Positions 1 through 10,804 of a stretch of 64,000 nucleotides of DNA are shown in pieces. Origin of the DNA: Nyssa sinensis (taxonomy: Eukaryota; Streptophyta; Magnoliopsida; Cornales; Nyssaceae); contig CM018032.1 of assembly GCA_008638375.1 (NCBI GenBank), forward strand, positions 39,929,355 through 39,993,354, in the 5' to 3' direction. The notes beneath the pieces are model-generated. The model ran no database searches. It was not told where the DNA came from and saw nothing but the letters and a program-made list of their open reading frames with translations. A program made the translations under genes and the position numbers. Position 1 is the stretch's first letter. Each line of letters starts with the position of its first letter.

Positions 1-462
1 GTAGTCGATGGCCACCAAGAGGTACTTCCTGTTTGGAGGTGCTCGTGGTAACGGGCCCATAATGTCCATTCCCCATTGAGCAAAGGGCCAAGGACTAGGA
101 ATCGGGATAAGCAAGTGCTGAGGCTGATGTTGGTACGGGGCAAATCTCTGGCACTTGTCGCACTTCTGAACATACTCTTTAGCCTGTTTCAACATGCCGG
201 GCCAGTAGTAGCCCTGCGATAGAGCTCGGTGGGCTATGGTTCTGCCCCCATTATGATTCCCGCAGATTCCTTCATGTATTTCAGCCAGGACATACTGTGA
301 TTCGTCTGGGGCTAAGCATTTTAGCAGAGGTTGAGAATACGACCTTCTGTAAAGCTTGTTGTTCAGGATCAGGTACCGAGCCGCTCTGATTCGGATTCTC
401 CTGGCTTTGTTTTTGTCCTCTGGGAGGAGACCGGACTTTAGATACTGGAGGATCGGGGTCAT
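1..462 (-). pseudogene. Integrase N-terminal region of A1, cut by window edge
   Basis: Minus-strand translation gives the HHCC zinc-binding domain: EIHEGICGNHNGGRTIAHRA, then GYYWPGMLKQA and VQKCDKCQRFA. The start of the catalytic core follows (WPFAQWGMDIMGPLP, YLLVAIDY). The rest lies beyond position 1. It matches A2 integrase at 54155-55390 closely. Confidence 0.82.
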
Positions 463-1080
463 CTAGTTCTGGGGCTGTTCGTCGATTTGAGCAACTTGTG
501 CTTCCTCTATGCTGGATCCTGGCTGAAAAGAGATTTTAACTGTGGAGTCTGCTTCAGATTTGAGGCGGGAGGCCATGTTAGCCAGAGCATCTGCTCTACA
601 GTTCTGGCTTCTCTCAATTTTCTGGATGGTAAACGTCTGGAAGGAACTCTTCAAGTGGCTCACCAGTTCAGAATACCGAAGCATCCTGTCATCTTTGATG
701 GAAAATTCTCCCAAGACCTGGCTTACTACCAGTTGGGAGTCAGAGAAGACATCGAGGTTCTGAGCCTCGCATTCCAAGGCAAGTTTCATCCCCAAGACTA
801 GGGCTTCATATTCGGCTTCATTATTAGAAGCTCTGAATCCTAGGCTGACTGCTTTTTCTGATGTGAGCCCATCAAGGGACTGTAGCACCAGGCCTACCCC
901 TGATCCTTGATCGGTTGACGATCCATTAATGTATAGCAGCCAGGTTCCCGAAGTCTCGGTGATTTGTGCTTTGCTCTGAAGTGCCGGGGTGAACTCGGCT
1001 ACGAAGTCAGCTAAGGCCTGCCCTTTGATGGAGTTCCGGGGTACATATGCTATGTCGAACTCCCTAGCTCCACAGACCAC
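463..1080 (-). pseudogene. Archaeal-type second RNase H of A1
   Basis: The domain starts shortly after the frameshift. WLLYINGSSTDQGSG carries an Asn where A2 has the expected Asp (YIDG). NNEAEYEALVLGM supplies the catalytic Glu and VFSDSQLVV the next Asp. A TADALANMA-like end reads CRADALANMASRL. This additional RNase H after the Ty3-type one marks Tat-lineage elements. The linker to integrase begins at the stop near 463. The frame is offset from the RT frame because of the 1-bp deletion. Confidence 0.85.
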
Positions 1081-2516
1081 TTTACCAATCTTCCTGATAC
1101 TTCAGGTTTCCTCAGTATTGACTTTAGGGGATAAGCAGTTGGGATCTCGATTGGATGGGCCTGGAAATAAGGTCGAAGCTTCCGAGCTGATATAACCAAT
1201 GCATAAGCCAGCTTCTCTATTTCTGGGTATCTTTTCTCCGTGTCAAGTAGTGCCCTACTGACGTAGAATATGGGCCTCTGTACTCCTCTGTCCTGTCTAA
1301 TCAGTGCGAAGCTGACCGCGTTCTCGGAGACTGCAAGGTATAGGAGCAGCTTTTCTCCTTGTACTGGTTTTGACAGGAGCTCTGGAGAGGCTAGATACTC
1401 CTTCAGTTCTCGAAAGGACTGCTCGCATTCTTCTGTCCATTGCAAAGTCTTGCTGCCCTTCAGAGCTTTGAAGAAAGGTAGGCAGCGATCGGTGGACTTG
1501 GATATGAATCTGCTCAGTGTGGCAATTCTGCCGTTCAGTGCCTGAATCTCCTTCTTGGTTTTTGGTGACTTCAGTCCAATCAGGGCTTGGATCTGAGTGG
1601 GATCTGCTTCAATACCTCTTTGAGAAACGATGTATCCCAAGAATTTTCCCTTCGTAACTCCAAAGGTACATTTCGAGGGGTTGAGCTTCATCCTGTGTTG
1701 TTTGAGGATATCGAAGGTCTGGGCCAAGTGCTGGAGGTGACTGCCTTTCTGAAGGCTTTTTACCAGCATGTTGTCGATGTAAACCTCCATGGTGCTACCG
1801 AGTAGTGGGCTGAACATCTTGTTCACCAACCGCTGATAAGTGGCTCCAGCATTCTTCAAACCGAAAGGCATTACTCTGTAACAGTAGAGTCCTCTTTCGG
1901 TTACGAAGGCAGTCTTCTCTTGATCTGGAGGGTACATCTAGATCTGGTTGTATCCAGAGTATGCATCCATGAAACTCATAAGTTCATGCCCTGTAGTGGC
2001 GTCAACTAGTTGGTCTATTCTCGGCAGTGGAAAGCTGTCTTTGAGGCATGCTTTGTTGAGGTCTGTATAGTCAACACAGACTCTCCACTTGCCGTTCTTC
2101 TTCTTAACAAGCACGGTGTTAGCTAGCCACTCGGGATAGAAAACTTCCAGTATCATCCTGGCATCCAGCAGCCTCTGGACTTCTTCGTTTATAATCTGAT
2201 GCCGATCAGGAGCAATCGGCCTTCTCTTCTGTCTGACTGGGGGGTGATCCGGATCTACCATCAGTTTGTGAGTTATTAGATTAGGATCTATTCCCTCCAT
2301 GTCCCTGGTCTCCCAAGCGAAGATAGAGAGGTTGTTTTTCAGAAACTTGACTATCTTTTCCTGCTCGGTATGTGTAAGGTCTGGGCCGACGTATAAGTAA
2401 CGCCCCTCTGCTTCTGAACTGACCAGTATTTTAATGGGCTCGCCAACAGGTTTGGCCCGGCTGTCACGTCCCCTTGGACTCAGGGGTTCTTCAACGCTGG
2501 ATGGGCAATCTTCCAC
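1050..2516 (-). pseudogene. Reverse transcriptase and Ty3-type RNase H of A1
   Basis: This is the pol segment following the TAG. RT fingers and palm are recognisable from VRQKRRPIAPD (about 2240) through WRVCVDYTDLNKAC, DSFPLPRID, MDAYSGYNQI and VMPFGLKNAGATYQ. The catalytic box reads YIDN, whereas A2 has YIDD, so the second catalytic aspartate is lost. A TAG at 1938-1940 replaces a CAG still present in A2. The connection and Ty3 RNase H region (LLLYLAVSENAVS, RGVQRPIFYVS) follows. Near 1065 the sequence has one base fewer than A2, which throws the frame into the next domain. RT would copy the element RNA to DNA. This copy must be inactive. Confidence 0.9.
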
Positions 2517-2558
2517 CTCGGGAGTATGAGTGAAGACCGGATCTGCACAGTCCCGAGT

Positions 2559-2573
2559 GTACTGTATTTGCTA
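2559..2573 (-). promoter_or_regulatory. In-frame TAG between protease and RT (A1)
   Basis: The minus strand reads AAA TAG CAA ATA CAG. The same TAG is present at the same codon in A2 (57485-57499), where the context is TAG CAA TTA CAG. Downstream codons stay in frame in both copies. This may be a programmed leaky stop separating gag-pro from RT. The A1 version differs from the consensus at one downstream position. Confidence 0.5.
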
Positions 2574-4934
2574 TTTCGGTGCTTTCTCCTTGAGGGCAAT
2601 AGCGTGACACTCTCGGGAGGTTGGCTGACATCCTCGGACCGAGTGTACGCTCTGGTTGTGGACGTACTTCAGACACTGATGAAGGGTCGAAGTGACTGTC
2701 CCTATCTGATGCAACCAGGGTCTCCCGATTATGACGTTGTAGGGAGACTTCATGTTCAGCACCATGTATTCTGTGATGGTGGTCTTCTGCCCTTCACCTT
2801 CTCCTACAGTGGTAGGAAGGTCAACTCTCCCTAGTGGGGTGCTGAGGTTGCCATCAAAAGCTGCCATCACGGCAGTGGTGGGCTTGACGTTGTCCTGGTC
2901 TATGCCCATCTGTTTAAGCGGTTCATGGAACAGAATGTTGACTGAGCTGCCAGTGTCGACCAGGACTCTTCTGGTCTCGAAGTTGTCGATTCTGAGGGTA
3001 ATAACGAGGGCATCACTGTGAGGGCAGTGTACCCCTGCTAGATCTTGCTCGGTGAACTGGATCTCCGGTCCTAGCTTGAGCCTCTTTTCGACGTTGGAGA
3101 TCTGCAGGACGTTCGGGGCGGTTCTGGCCTCCCGAGCATATCTCTTTCTTGCCCTGTTGGACATTCTTGTAACAGGGGAGTCAGCATGGAGGACGTAGAT
3201 GACGTGATTGTTCTGCCTCTGAGGCTCGTTTCGTCCTTCCCTCTGCTCCTGCCTCTGTTCAGGCCTCTGATCTAGCCACTGCTGAGGCTTGTCCTCTTGG
3301 GGGTTCTGTCGTCTGTCCTGCTTGACGAACTCCCGAAGACGTCCCTTCTTTATGAGCTGCTCTATCTCATATCGGAGGGTCCTACAAGAGTTAGTTGTAT
3401 GTCCATGATCTTTATGGAAATTACAATACTTACTTTGGTCCCGCAGGCTAGGATCTCCCTTGATTGGCTCCGGCCACCTCAGGTTTTCCCGATCTCTGAT
3501 CTGCCGGAGTACCTGGTTCGGAGTGGTGTTCAGGGGAGTGAAGTTGGTGAACTCCCTTGGTGTGGAGTTGTACATAGCTCTGGGAGCTGTTCTCTTCTCT
3601 GGGCTCCTGGCCCTCTTTTTGTTGGGGTCTCTTCTGTGATCCTCCTTTTTGTGATCCTCCCGCTTCGGATTATCCCTCTGGGTCTGATCCTTGCCCTTCT
3701 GGGCTGAGCGGTTGGCCTCTTCCAGGTTGACATATTTTCTGGCCCGATTCATTAGTGCTGCCATATCGGCTGGAGGGCTCTTTGTCAAGGAATCCCTGAA
3801 CCCACCTTGGGCAAGCCCGGCTGTAAGGGCTGCTACAAGGAATTTCGGGCTGCAATCCGTGATCTCAGTAAGTTCGGTGTTGAAGCATGTAATGTAGGCT
3901 CGGAGGGATTCCTCCCTGGTCTGCTTCACATTCAGCAGGAATTCTGGCCCCCTTCTGAGCCTCCTGCTGGTCATAAACCTGTCCAAGAACTGCCTACCAA
4001 GCTCGTAGAAGCTGGTAACGGAGTTCGGAGGGAGGTTGTAGAACCACTTTAGAGCAGTTCCCTTTAAGCTGGTGATGAACGTCTGGCACATGAAAGCATC
4101 CGAAGCTCCGTGAAGGGCCATCGTATGCTGATAATGAGAAAGGTGATCTCTTGGATCTCCAGATCCATCATAGAGAGTAAACTTGGGCACCTTGAACTTT
4201 CTGGGCCTCTCTTTTGACATGATAGCGTGAGTGAATGGAGTGGCCAGTCTTCCGAGCAGCCTGGCCAGTTCGTCTTGTTCTGGAGGGTTCTGAGGTCCTC
4301 TCATAGTGACTGTTCAGTCTATTGATTCGGCAATTTCCTCTACCCTCCGCGGGTCTTTGACTCTGACATCTTGTGAACCCTGTCTGACAGCCTCGGCTTC
4401 AGGGTAGTAGGGTTGATTACGCCCTTCGGATGGAGGAGGAATCCGAACCGGAGGGACTGGTGCTGCATGATAAGGTTCCTGCGGTACTGGTGGTGCTTCC
4501 GAAACCCTAGGAGTTGGGGCTCGAGTAGTGCTTCGGTAATGCATGTCGGGAACGAAAGCGGATGTTCCCCAGCCAGGAACTGTTGATGGCTGTGGATCTC
4601 GACCAGCGCGAGCAACGCCGGAGGGGTGCCCAGGCAGGTTAGTTGGAGCCTGCGCATGGGGTTCGGCGTTCTCTGTAGCAACAGGAGGTTGCGTCCCTGC
4701 AGCGAAGTTGACCGGCGGGCTAGGAGAACCCGTCGCTTGGTTCTGTGTAAGTGTCGCCAGCGTTCTAGTGATGGTAAGCAGCTGTTCCTGCACCAGTTCA
4801 TTGTGTCGTTTTATGGCTTCGATCTCTTGTCGCATGGGATTGGCCGCTGGCCCCCTTGTGCGGGGAGCAGGCGGCTGACGTTGAGTGTTTTGCGCATTCT
4901 GAGCATTCTGTCGTGGTCGGAGATTTGGTACCAT
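2571..4934 (-). pseudogene. Gag-protease of A1
   Basis: ATG at 4934. One reading frame runs to 2571 and is broken by a TGA at 4314-4316, where the A2 copy has CGA. The proline/glutamine-rich N-terminus is followed by a Retrotrans_gag domain (about 4300-3700), a basic Arg/Lys-rich linker, and a zinc-knuckle-like motif with Cys/His spacing CNFHKDHGHTTNSC (about 3420-3370). A retropepsin-like protease has the active site DTGSS near 2950 and a later IIGRPWL motif. The frame ends in TAG at 2571-2573 but stays open in the same frame into the RT region (see the readthrough-site entry). It would encode the capsid precursor and maturation protease. It is not functional as it stands because of the premature stop. 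Confidence 0.88.
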
Positions 4935-4996
4935 GGTTTTCTGGTGGGGAAAAAGATGGGTTTTATGAGTAGAGCACTTTGGAGATTAGTCGATTC

Positions 4997-5012
4997 CCAC
5001 AGACAGCGCCAA
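4997..5012 (-). other. Primer-binding site of A1
   Basis: Directly inside the LTR, the minus strand reads TGGCGCTGTCTGTGGG. The A2 copy has TGGCGCCGTCTGTG at the same place. This class of PBS is common in Tat/Athila-lineage elements. I do not assign the tRNA. Confidence 0.75.
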
Positions 5013-5014
5013 AC

Positions 5015-5667
5015 TAATGCTGCACTTTTTGACTCGCAACACGTGAGGGCTCCGTGACCTGTAGAACACTCAGAAAGATGATCAGAGGACCACCGGATTG
5101 GCTTCGGCGGTAGCCGCTCCGATGCTTAAGTAAGTAAGGGAATTGAAAGACTGTATTGAAAGCCAAAGAATGAGCATAGAGAATAAGGCGTACCTTTAGG
5201 GTTCAATTTATAGGCCGTGGCTTTCCTCAGTTGGTGAGGATTTGATACCATGAATATAGGGATTTGATCACCGGAGATTGTAGTTACCCTGCATAGAGAT
5301 AACCATAGAAGCCATGAATATAGGGATTTGATCCTTGGAGATTGCGGCTACCTTGCATAGAGATAACCATAGATGGTAGTTTCCTTGTTGAAGACTGCTT
5401 CCTTGTTGAAGACTGCTTCCTTGTTGAATACCGCTTCCTTATTCCTTGCTCGGCATCCGCTAAAGTGGTGACGAGTTCTGTAGTATTGGTCTGAACCCTG
5501 TGACCTTGTTCTGGATATATATGTTCGGCCACTTCCGACCTTGTATGATGATCTGAATGCTTGAGTTTTTCCTTATTGGTTGAATGAGAATCATGTTGGC
5601 TGAGCGTAGGTCGGATTGCGGTTACACGTGTCAAGTGTTGATTGGCCTGTTCTTTTATGGTATATCA
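5015..5667 (-). repeat. 5' LTR of Tat element A1
   Basis: The LTR is about 650 bp. On the minus strand it starts TGATATACC and ends next to the PBS with GCAGCATTA; other copies have GCAGCATCA, which gives a TGAT/ATCA inverted terminus. It matches the LTRs at 48658-49404 and 63721-64000. It contains a short tandem repeat of about 18 bp (gttgaagactgcttcctt, near 5386-5440) and lacks the 67-bp repeats of the A2 3' LTR. It sits beside a (TA)n tract at 5668, so a TSD cannot be judged. Confidence 0.85.
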
Positions 5668-6454
5668 TATATATATATATATAGATATGGTACATAATAA
5701 TTCTCTATTTTTTCTATCTTTATCTTACTCAGGCCTCAAGCTCATACATTTGTTTTCTTTCTACAAACATATCACCATCACCACTATCTCATATACTTCT
5801 ATATAAAAGAATAATAATAAAATCACTTGATTACGAGTGGAAGATGCTTCCCTAACCTAAAACTTGAGTTTGTTAACCAAAAAATATACCCTTGTCGATT
5901 TTTATTTATTCATATCAAATGTGATTTTTCTTAATGAGTTGACATTTTTATATTGAGTATAGTCATCATATTTAACTAATCTAATAGTATGTTTTTCCAA
6001 AATTTGACTTTTGAAAAAATATTTGTGAGATAGATACAATAATGTTACATCTTGTAAATGCCTATCTTAAATTTTTATCACAAATAATATGACTCAAACT
6101 TAACACAACTGCATTAATTAGATGATTTATAATAGTATTAATGCTATTTGTCTCAAAATATGATATCAAATTTTACATTTCAAGTGATATAAATAGACAT
6201 ATTATAAATATTTCATTAATAATTTATTATCAGATATAAGTTTCGATACAAAACCTTAAAACATTTAATATTATTCCTTGAAAGTAAGTTTAAAAATACA
6301 ATACTATACTAATAACACATTATTTAAAATAAAAATTTAACTATAGAATGATCAAAATAAATAAAAATTTAATTTTAAAATTATTTATTAATAAAAATAG
6401 TCTGATTACCTAAGTTAGAACTTATAATATCATTATTCATTTACTTTTTGTAAC
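5668..6454. other. A+T-rich intergenic DNA
   Basis: About 790 bp with a (TA)n run at the start and no coding potential. I see no recognisable element or RNA gene. It separates Tat element A1 from the MITE. Confidence 0.6.
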
Positions 6455-7000
6455 TAGGGGTGTCAATTTGTGTTATCGCGCCGTGTTCGGACAGTGTTAA
6501 GGCATACATATTCGAAAATATGTGTGAATTTTAATATGACACTATTAACTAATCGTGTCAAGTTTCAAAACCCAAACCCAACCTATTTATTAAATAGGTT
6601 ACATGTATCGATACACTTAACTCATTTATTTTAACTTTTTTATTTTTTAAATAAAAAATTTATCTATCTTTTAATATGTATAGATAATTTTCAAGTTTAG
6701 TAACTTTGGATATGGACCAAATTAAAATAGAAACTTTTTTATAAATAACAAATCTCAAAACTTTAATAAATATTTGATGTGAAACGAATTAAGTTAACTC
6801 ATAATATATTTTATAATTAAACGTATTAAGTCATGTTAAACAGGTTTTAATTAGTAAATCCTAAACACGACTTATTTATTAATCGTGTTATACGTGTCAA
6901 TCCGTTTATGATCCAAACTCATTTAAACTAAACTCAAATTCGTTAACTTCTTGTTATATTCAAATTATGTTGTTATATCGTGTTAAAAATTTACACCTTA
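6455..7000. mobile_element. hAT-type MITE, 546 bp
   Basis: The left end TAGGGGTGTCAATTTGTGTT and the right end (reverse complement TAAGGTGTAAATTTTTAACA) form imperfect terminal inverted repeats. They are flanked by an 8-bp near-duplication, tttgtaac (6447-6454) and tttataac (7001-7008). An 8-bp TSD with TAGGGGTG-like ends is characteristic of hAT elements. There is no ORF, so it is non-autonomous. It lies about 190-230 bp upstream of the oxidoreductase gene. Confidence 0.8.
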
Positions 7001-7185
7001 TTTATAACTATTGCATTGTTGAGCTTTCTCTATTTCTGTACTTAGACAAATAGAAATAAAAATTTAATCCGTTCCATAATCCGTAAACCTCATCTCTAAT
7101 GAGACGGCGTTCGGAGAATCTGGGCCCTTGGGGGCGAACCGCCAACATCAAATTCATTTCTCTCTCCATTTCTGCATACTAATAA

Positions 7186-7219
7186 CCACGTGTCGTCTGC
7201 AAACAAACATCTTTATAAA
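7186..7219 (+). promoter_or_regulatory. Putative promoter: G-box/ABRE and TATA box
   Basis: CCACGTGTC at 7186-7194 contains the G-box core CACGTG (ABRE-like), followed 20 bp later by TATAAA at 7214-7219. The pair sits directly upstream of the oxidoreductase. Transcription from this TATA would be expected to start near 7240-7250. That is just past the first in-frame ATG (7235), so either the start site is unusual or translation begins at the second ATG (7355). Confidence 0.5.
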
Positions 7220-7234
7220 CTAAATTGATTAGAG

Positions 7235-8951
7235 ATGTTGGTGACATCACCGCCCTTCCTACCCGCTGCACTTCGCCCAGTCCCACAATTTCGTTTTTCC
7301 AAAATTTCCACCGTTACCTGCATCCGATCATCCTTATCATCACCACTATTATCCATGGATCAGCAGCGGCAGACACCACCACGACGGGTGGTGGTCTGCG
7401 GTGGCGGAGTCATTGGAGTCTGCACCGCCTTCTTCCTTGCCAAGAAGGGCGCTACCGTAACCCTCCTCGAGAAATCATCGGTAGCCTGCGCTGCATCAGG
7501 CAAGGCCGGCGGTTTCCTCGCCCTCGATTGGTGCGACGGTGGGCCTCTCTCCTCCCTCGCCCGCGCCAGCTTCAATCTCCACCGTTCCCTCGCTCAAGAA
7601 CTAGACGGTCCCCAATCCTACGGCTATCGCCCCCTCACCACTCTCAGCCTCGCCATTACTGAATCCCAAGCACACCACAAAAACCCTAGCTCCACGTTCC
7701 CTTCTTGGGTCGACGGCCCAGCACGGAACCCAAGGACCATCGGGACCACCGAGACCACGGCTCAAGTCCACCCCCAATTGTTCACTCGAACGCTACTTTC
7801 TAAGGCGGTGGCGGACCACGGCGTAGAGGTGGTGATCGGGAAATTGGAGCGCGTGGAGGTAGAGGGAGGCCGAGTGAGGTCTGTGGCGCTGGAAGGGGGT
7901 CGGGAAATGAAGGCGGATGCGGTGGTTTTGGCTCTTGGACCTTGGACTAGCAAATTCTCACTCTTGTCCTCAATTTTCAGGGTGTATGGGCTGAAGGCGC
8001 ATAGTATAGTTTTGCAGCCGAAGGAAGCTAATGCGATTACCCCTCACGCATTGTTTCTCAGTTACTATCCAGCTCAAGGAGGGAAGCCCATGGACCCAGA
8101 AGTGTACCCTCGTCCTACAGGTAGTTTTACTAATTCTCAAAACCTTCTGTTTTAGATTTGTTATTTGTTTGGTTACTGTGAAAATGTGGGGGAACGACGA
8201 GAAAATGAAGGCTTTAGTGTGTCGTCTGTTTGGTTAATAAGAAATAGCGGGAAAAAGAAAAAGAACTAAGACTTGAATCTTTTATCTACTGTGAACAAAA
8301 ATCTGCACTTCATTTAGCCTAAATAATCTACTTCGTTAGCTTCATTGAACTGATTTATCTTCATTTTCTAGAGAGAAATTTGATGAAACAACATAATAAA
8401 AAGGTTCAATTTCTTTTTTCTTTCCTGCGTTTTCTCTACAATAAAGCCTTGTGGGTGAAAAAAATTAGGAGTCACATTGACATGTTTGTTATCATTTTAA
8501 TTAGCAAAGTCCTGCAAAAATCCTGAATCCAAAGCCATAAATATGTAAATGATTGATCAAACTAATGGAAATGGCAGGGGAAGTGTACTTGTGTGGAATG
8601 TCGGCTGAGGCAGAGGTGCCGGATGATCCGGAACAGGTGGTGGCTAACCCAGAGTCAATAGCGGTGCTTAAGAGGGTGGCTAGCACAGTGTCAAGCCATT
8701 TGGAAGAGGGTGAAGCGAGAGTGAAAGCCGAGCAGGCGTGCTTCTTGCCCTGCACTGATGACAGTGTGCCAGTAATTGGGGAGGTTCCAGGCGTGAAGGG
8801 TTGTTTTGTAGCAACCGGGCACAGTTGTTGGGGCATTTTGAATGGTCCGGCTACTGGAGCTGCGGTGGCGGAGCTTGTGCTGGATGGTTGTGCTACTATT
8901 GTTGATCTCAGTCCATTTAGTCCGGCAAGATTTACGGGCAGGAAGCGGTGA
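7235..8951 (+). CDS. FAD-dependent oxidoreductase (DAO family), two exons
   Basis: Exon 1 is 7235-8120 and exon 2 is 8578-8951. The 457-bp GT-AG intron (8121-8577) splits a glycine codon, and the join restores the phrase PRPTGEVYLCGM. The product is 419 aa. Residues 52-80 form a dinucleotide-binding fold, VVVCGGGVIGVCTAFFLAKK followed by LLEK at 77-80. The C-terminus has the FAD-contacting GHSCWGILNGPATGAAVAEL. This is the DAO (D-amino-acid-oxidase-like) fold. The sequence resembles plant proteins annotated as FAD-dependent oxidoreductase/TDA3-like; the substrate is unknown. The first 40 residues have no acidic residue and are rich in Ser, Pro and Arg, like an organellar transit peptide. Met41 (7355) is an alternative start giving a cytosolic form. 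There is no frameshift or internal stop. It is the only intact host gene seen here. Confidence 0.9.
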
Positions 8952-9149
8952 ACCAGTGACTGTAATTTTGTATAGTTGAATTAGTTTTACTGATGACACA
9001 ATGTTCCAATGATGCGTTGCTAAAAAAGAACTGTCTTCTTTAAATTCGCAGTTCCTACAGAGATCATTGAATATATGAACTTTTGGGGAACACAGTTGTT
9101 CGGAGGTTCTTTGGCATTGTTTGTTTGTTTGAAATTATGTAAGCAGAAG
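8952..9149 (+). other. 3' flank of the oxidoreductase gene
   Basis: Probably the 3' UTR and a short spacer before the copia remnant. I see no canonical AATAAA close to the stop codon. Confidence 0.4.
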
Positions 9150-9964
9150 AATTGATATGGAATTCAGGAGTCCCCAGTTGGTCACCTACATTGATATGCA
9201 AAGTAGCGTTCTTGTTAAAGCACACCATTGCTGACGACTTGGTAAAAATATCACCCAACTGATCTATAGACCGAATATAAGGAGTAGTAATCTATTTCTT
9301 CACAAGATCCCACTTCTTAATAAGATCCTAGATAAAATTATAATCTACATCAATGTGTTTGGTATGTTCATGAAACATTGGATTAGTAGTAATGAAAATA
9401 GCAGTTTGGTTGTCACAATATGTTGGCATAAGAGATAGACACATCAACACTCATATCACAAAGCAAAGGTCGAACCCGCATCACACATATAGACACATCA
9501 ACACTCATATCACAAAGCAAAGGTCGAACCCGCATCTCACACATAGCATGAGCCATAGTGCGATACTTAGTCTTAGCACTAGAATGAGCTACTACATTAA
9601 GTTTCTTACTATGTCAAGTAACTAAATTATTACCAACATATGTGCAATACTCAAAAGTAGAGCGTTTATCACTCTGATCTCCTCCTCAATCAGCATTAGA
9701 GAACCCAATAATTGACAATGATGATGACGGCCTATGTAACAATCGTTTACTTGGTACTCCTTTAAGATTCTGAAAAATACGACAGACGGCCACCCAATGA
9801 GGCTTATAAAGAGCATGCATAAATTGACTAATTACGCTAATAACATAAGTAATATATGGATGTGTCTTAGTGAGATAAATCAACACACCAACCAACATTT
9901 GATAATGCCCTATATCCTTAAACGCCTTTCCATTTTTAGCATCTAATTTCACAGTGCAATCCAT
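9150..9964 (-). pseudogene. Copia RT C-terminus and RNase H remnant
   Basis: The C-terminal RT phrase reads YQMLVGVLIYLTKTHPYITY, then SQFMHALYKPHW, GFSNAD, EYCTYVGNNLV and [11 protein letters not shown]. It ends with a copia-type tail, DQLGDIFTKSSA, near 9240. Stops are scattered through it. The 54-bp duplication at 9436-9543 lies inside this domain. Confidence 0.8.
9436..9543. repeat. 54-bp tandem duplication in copia RNase H
   Basis: tagacacatcaacactcata begins at 9436 and again at 9490. The two 54-bp copies are nearly identical. The length is a multiple of three, so the duplication is in frame (18 codons). It is probably recent relative to the decay around it. Confidence 0.85.
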
Positions 9965-10104
9965 TGGAGTATTAACCGAACAAGTACCAAGTGTACCAGT
10001 TCAGAGAATAAGTCCAGGACATACTTTTGCTGACATAAATTGATACCTTTGTTTGGATCTAGCAACCTTAATTCCTAGAATATAGCGAAGGAGGTCCAAA
10101 GTGA

Positions 10105-10804
10105 GTGATGACCACTAATGATAATGTCATCCGCATAAATTATCATAACAACAATACTAGAAGAAGAAGAACATGTGAACATAACATGATCGGAAGTAGA
10201 TCACTAAAAATCATACTGAAGTACAATTGTACTGAACTTATCAAGCCATGCACGTGGAGATTGTTTCAATCCATACAATGTTTTTCTCAAATGACACACT
10301 AATTGTTCTTTTTTAGTAAACAATATATCCTGATGGTTGAGCCTTACAAACCTACTTTTGTAAATCCCTATTCAAAAAGCGTTCTTTATATCTAATTGAC
10401 CCAATCAAGACTTACCGCAATTGAAATAAAACTCTAACAGAGTTAAAACGGGCAACAAGAAAGGTCTCACAGTAATACACACCATATGTCTGAGTGTAAC
10501 ATTTAGCAACTAATCGGGCCTTTAGGATGATATTTCATGGTATAGAACCAACGATAGCCAACAAGTTATTTTCTAGGGGAAGAGTAGTAAGATCCCAAGT
10601 TTGATTTTTATAAAGAACGTTCATCTCCTCATCTATAGCTAGTTTCCTTCCATGAGAAGTCAAGGCCTGTTGAAAAGAATTAGGAATGGAAACTAAAGAT
10701 AATGACGAAAGAAAACAACTAGAAAGAAGAAGAGAGGTGATGAAAAGAAACAAAATTAGAAATGAGATATTGAGTACAACTATGAGTCTCTTTCTGCAAT
10801 GCAA
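10105..10804 (-). pseudogene. Copia reverse transcriptase remnant
   Basis: The start is recognisable by IPNSFQQALTS and IDEEMNVLYKNQTWDLTTLP (10690-10570). After several disruptions the catalytic box IIYADDIIISG appears, with YADD encoded at 10126-10137. The YxDD aspartates are still intact, although the surrounding frame is broken. Confidence 0.78.

Larger units (their letters stand above)
1..5667 (-). mobile_element. Tat-lineage Ty3/gypsy retrotransposon A1, partial
   Basis: Reading on the minus strand, the order is LTR, primer-binding site, gag, protease, reverse transcriptase, Ty3-type RNase H, a second archaeal-type RNase H, and the start of integrase, which runs off the left edge. The paired RNase H domains and the PBS beginning TGGCGC are typical of the Tat lineage. 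The coding sequence is decayed: premature TGA and TAG codons, a 1-bp deletion near 1065, and a changed RT active site. A second copy of the same family (A2) lies at 48658-64000 and guided the alignment. The 3' half of A1 is outside the window. Confidence 0.92.
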
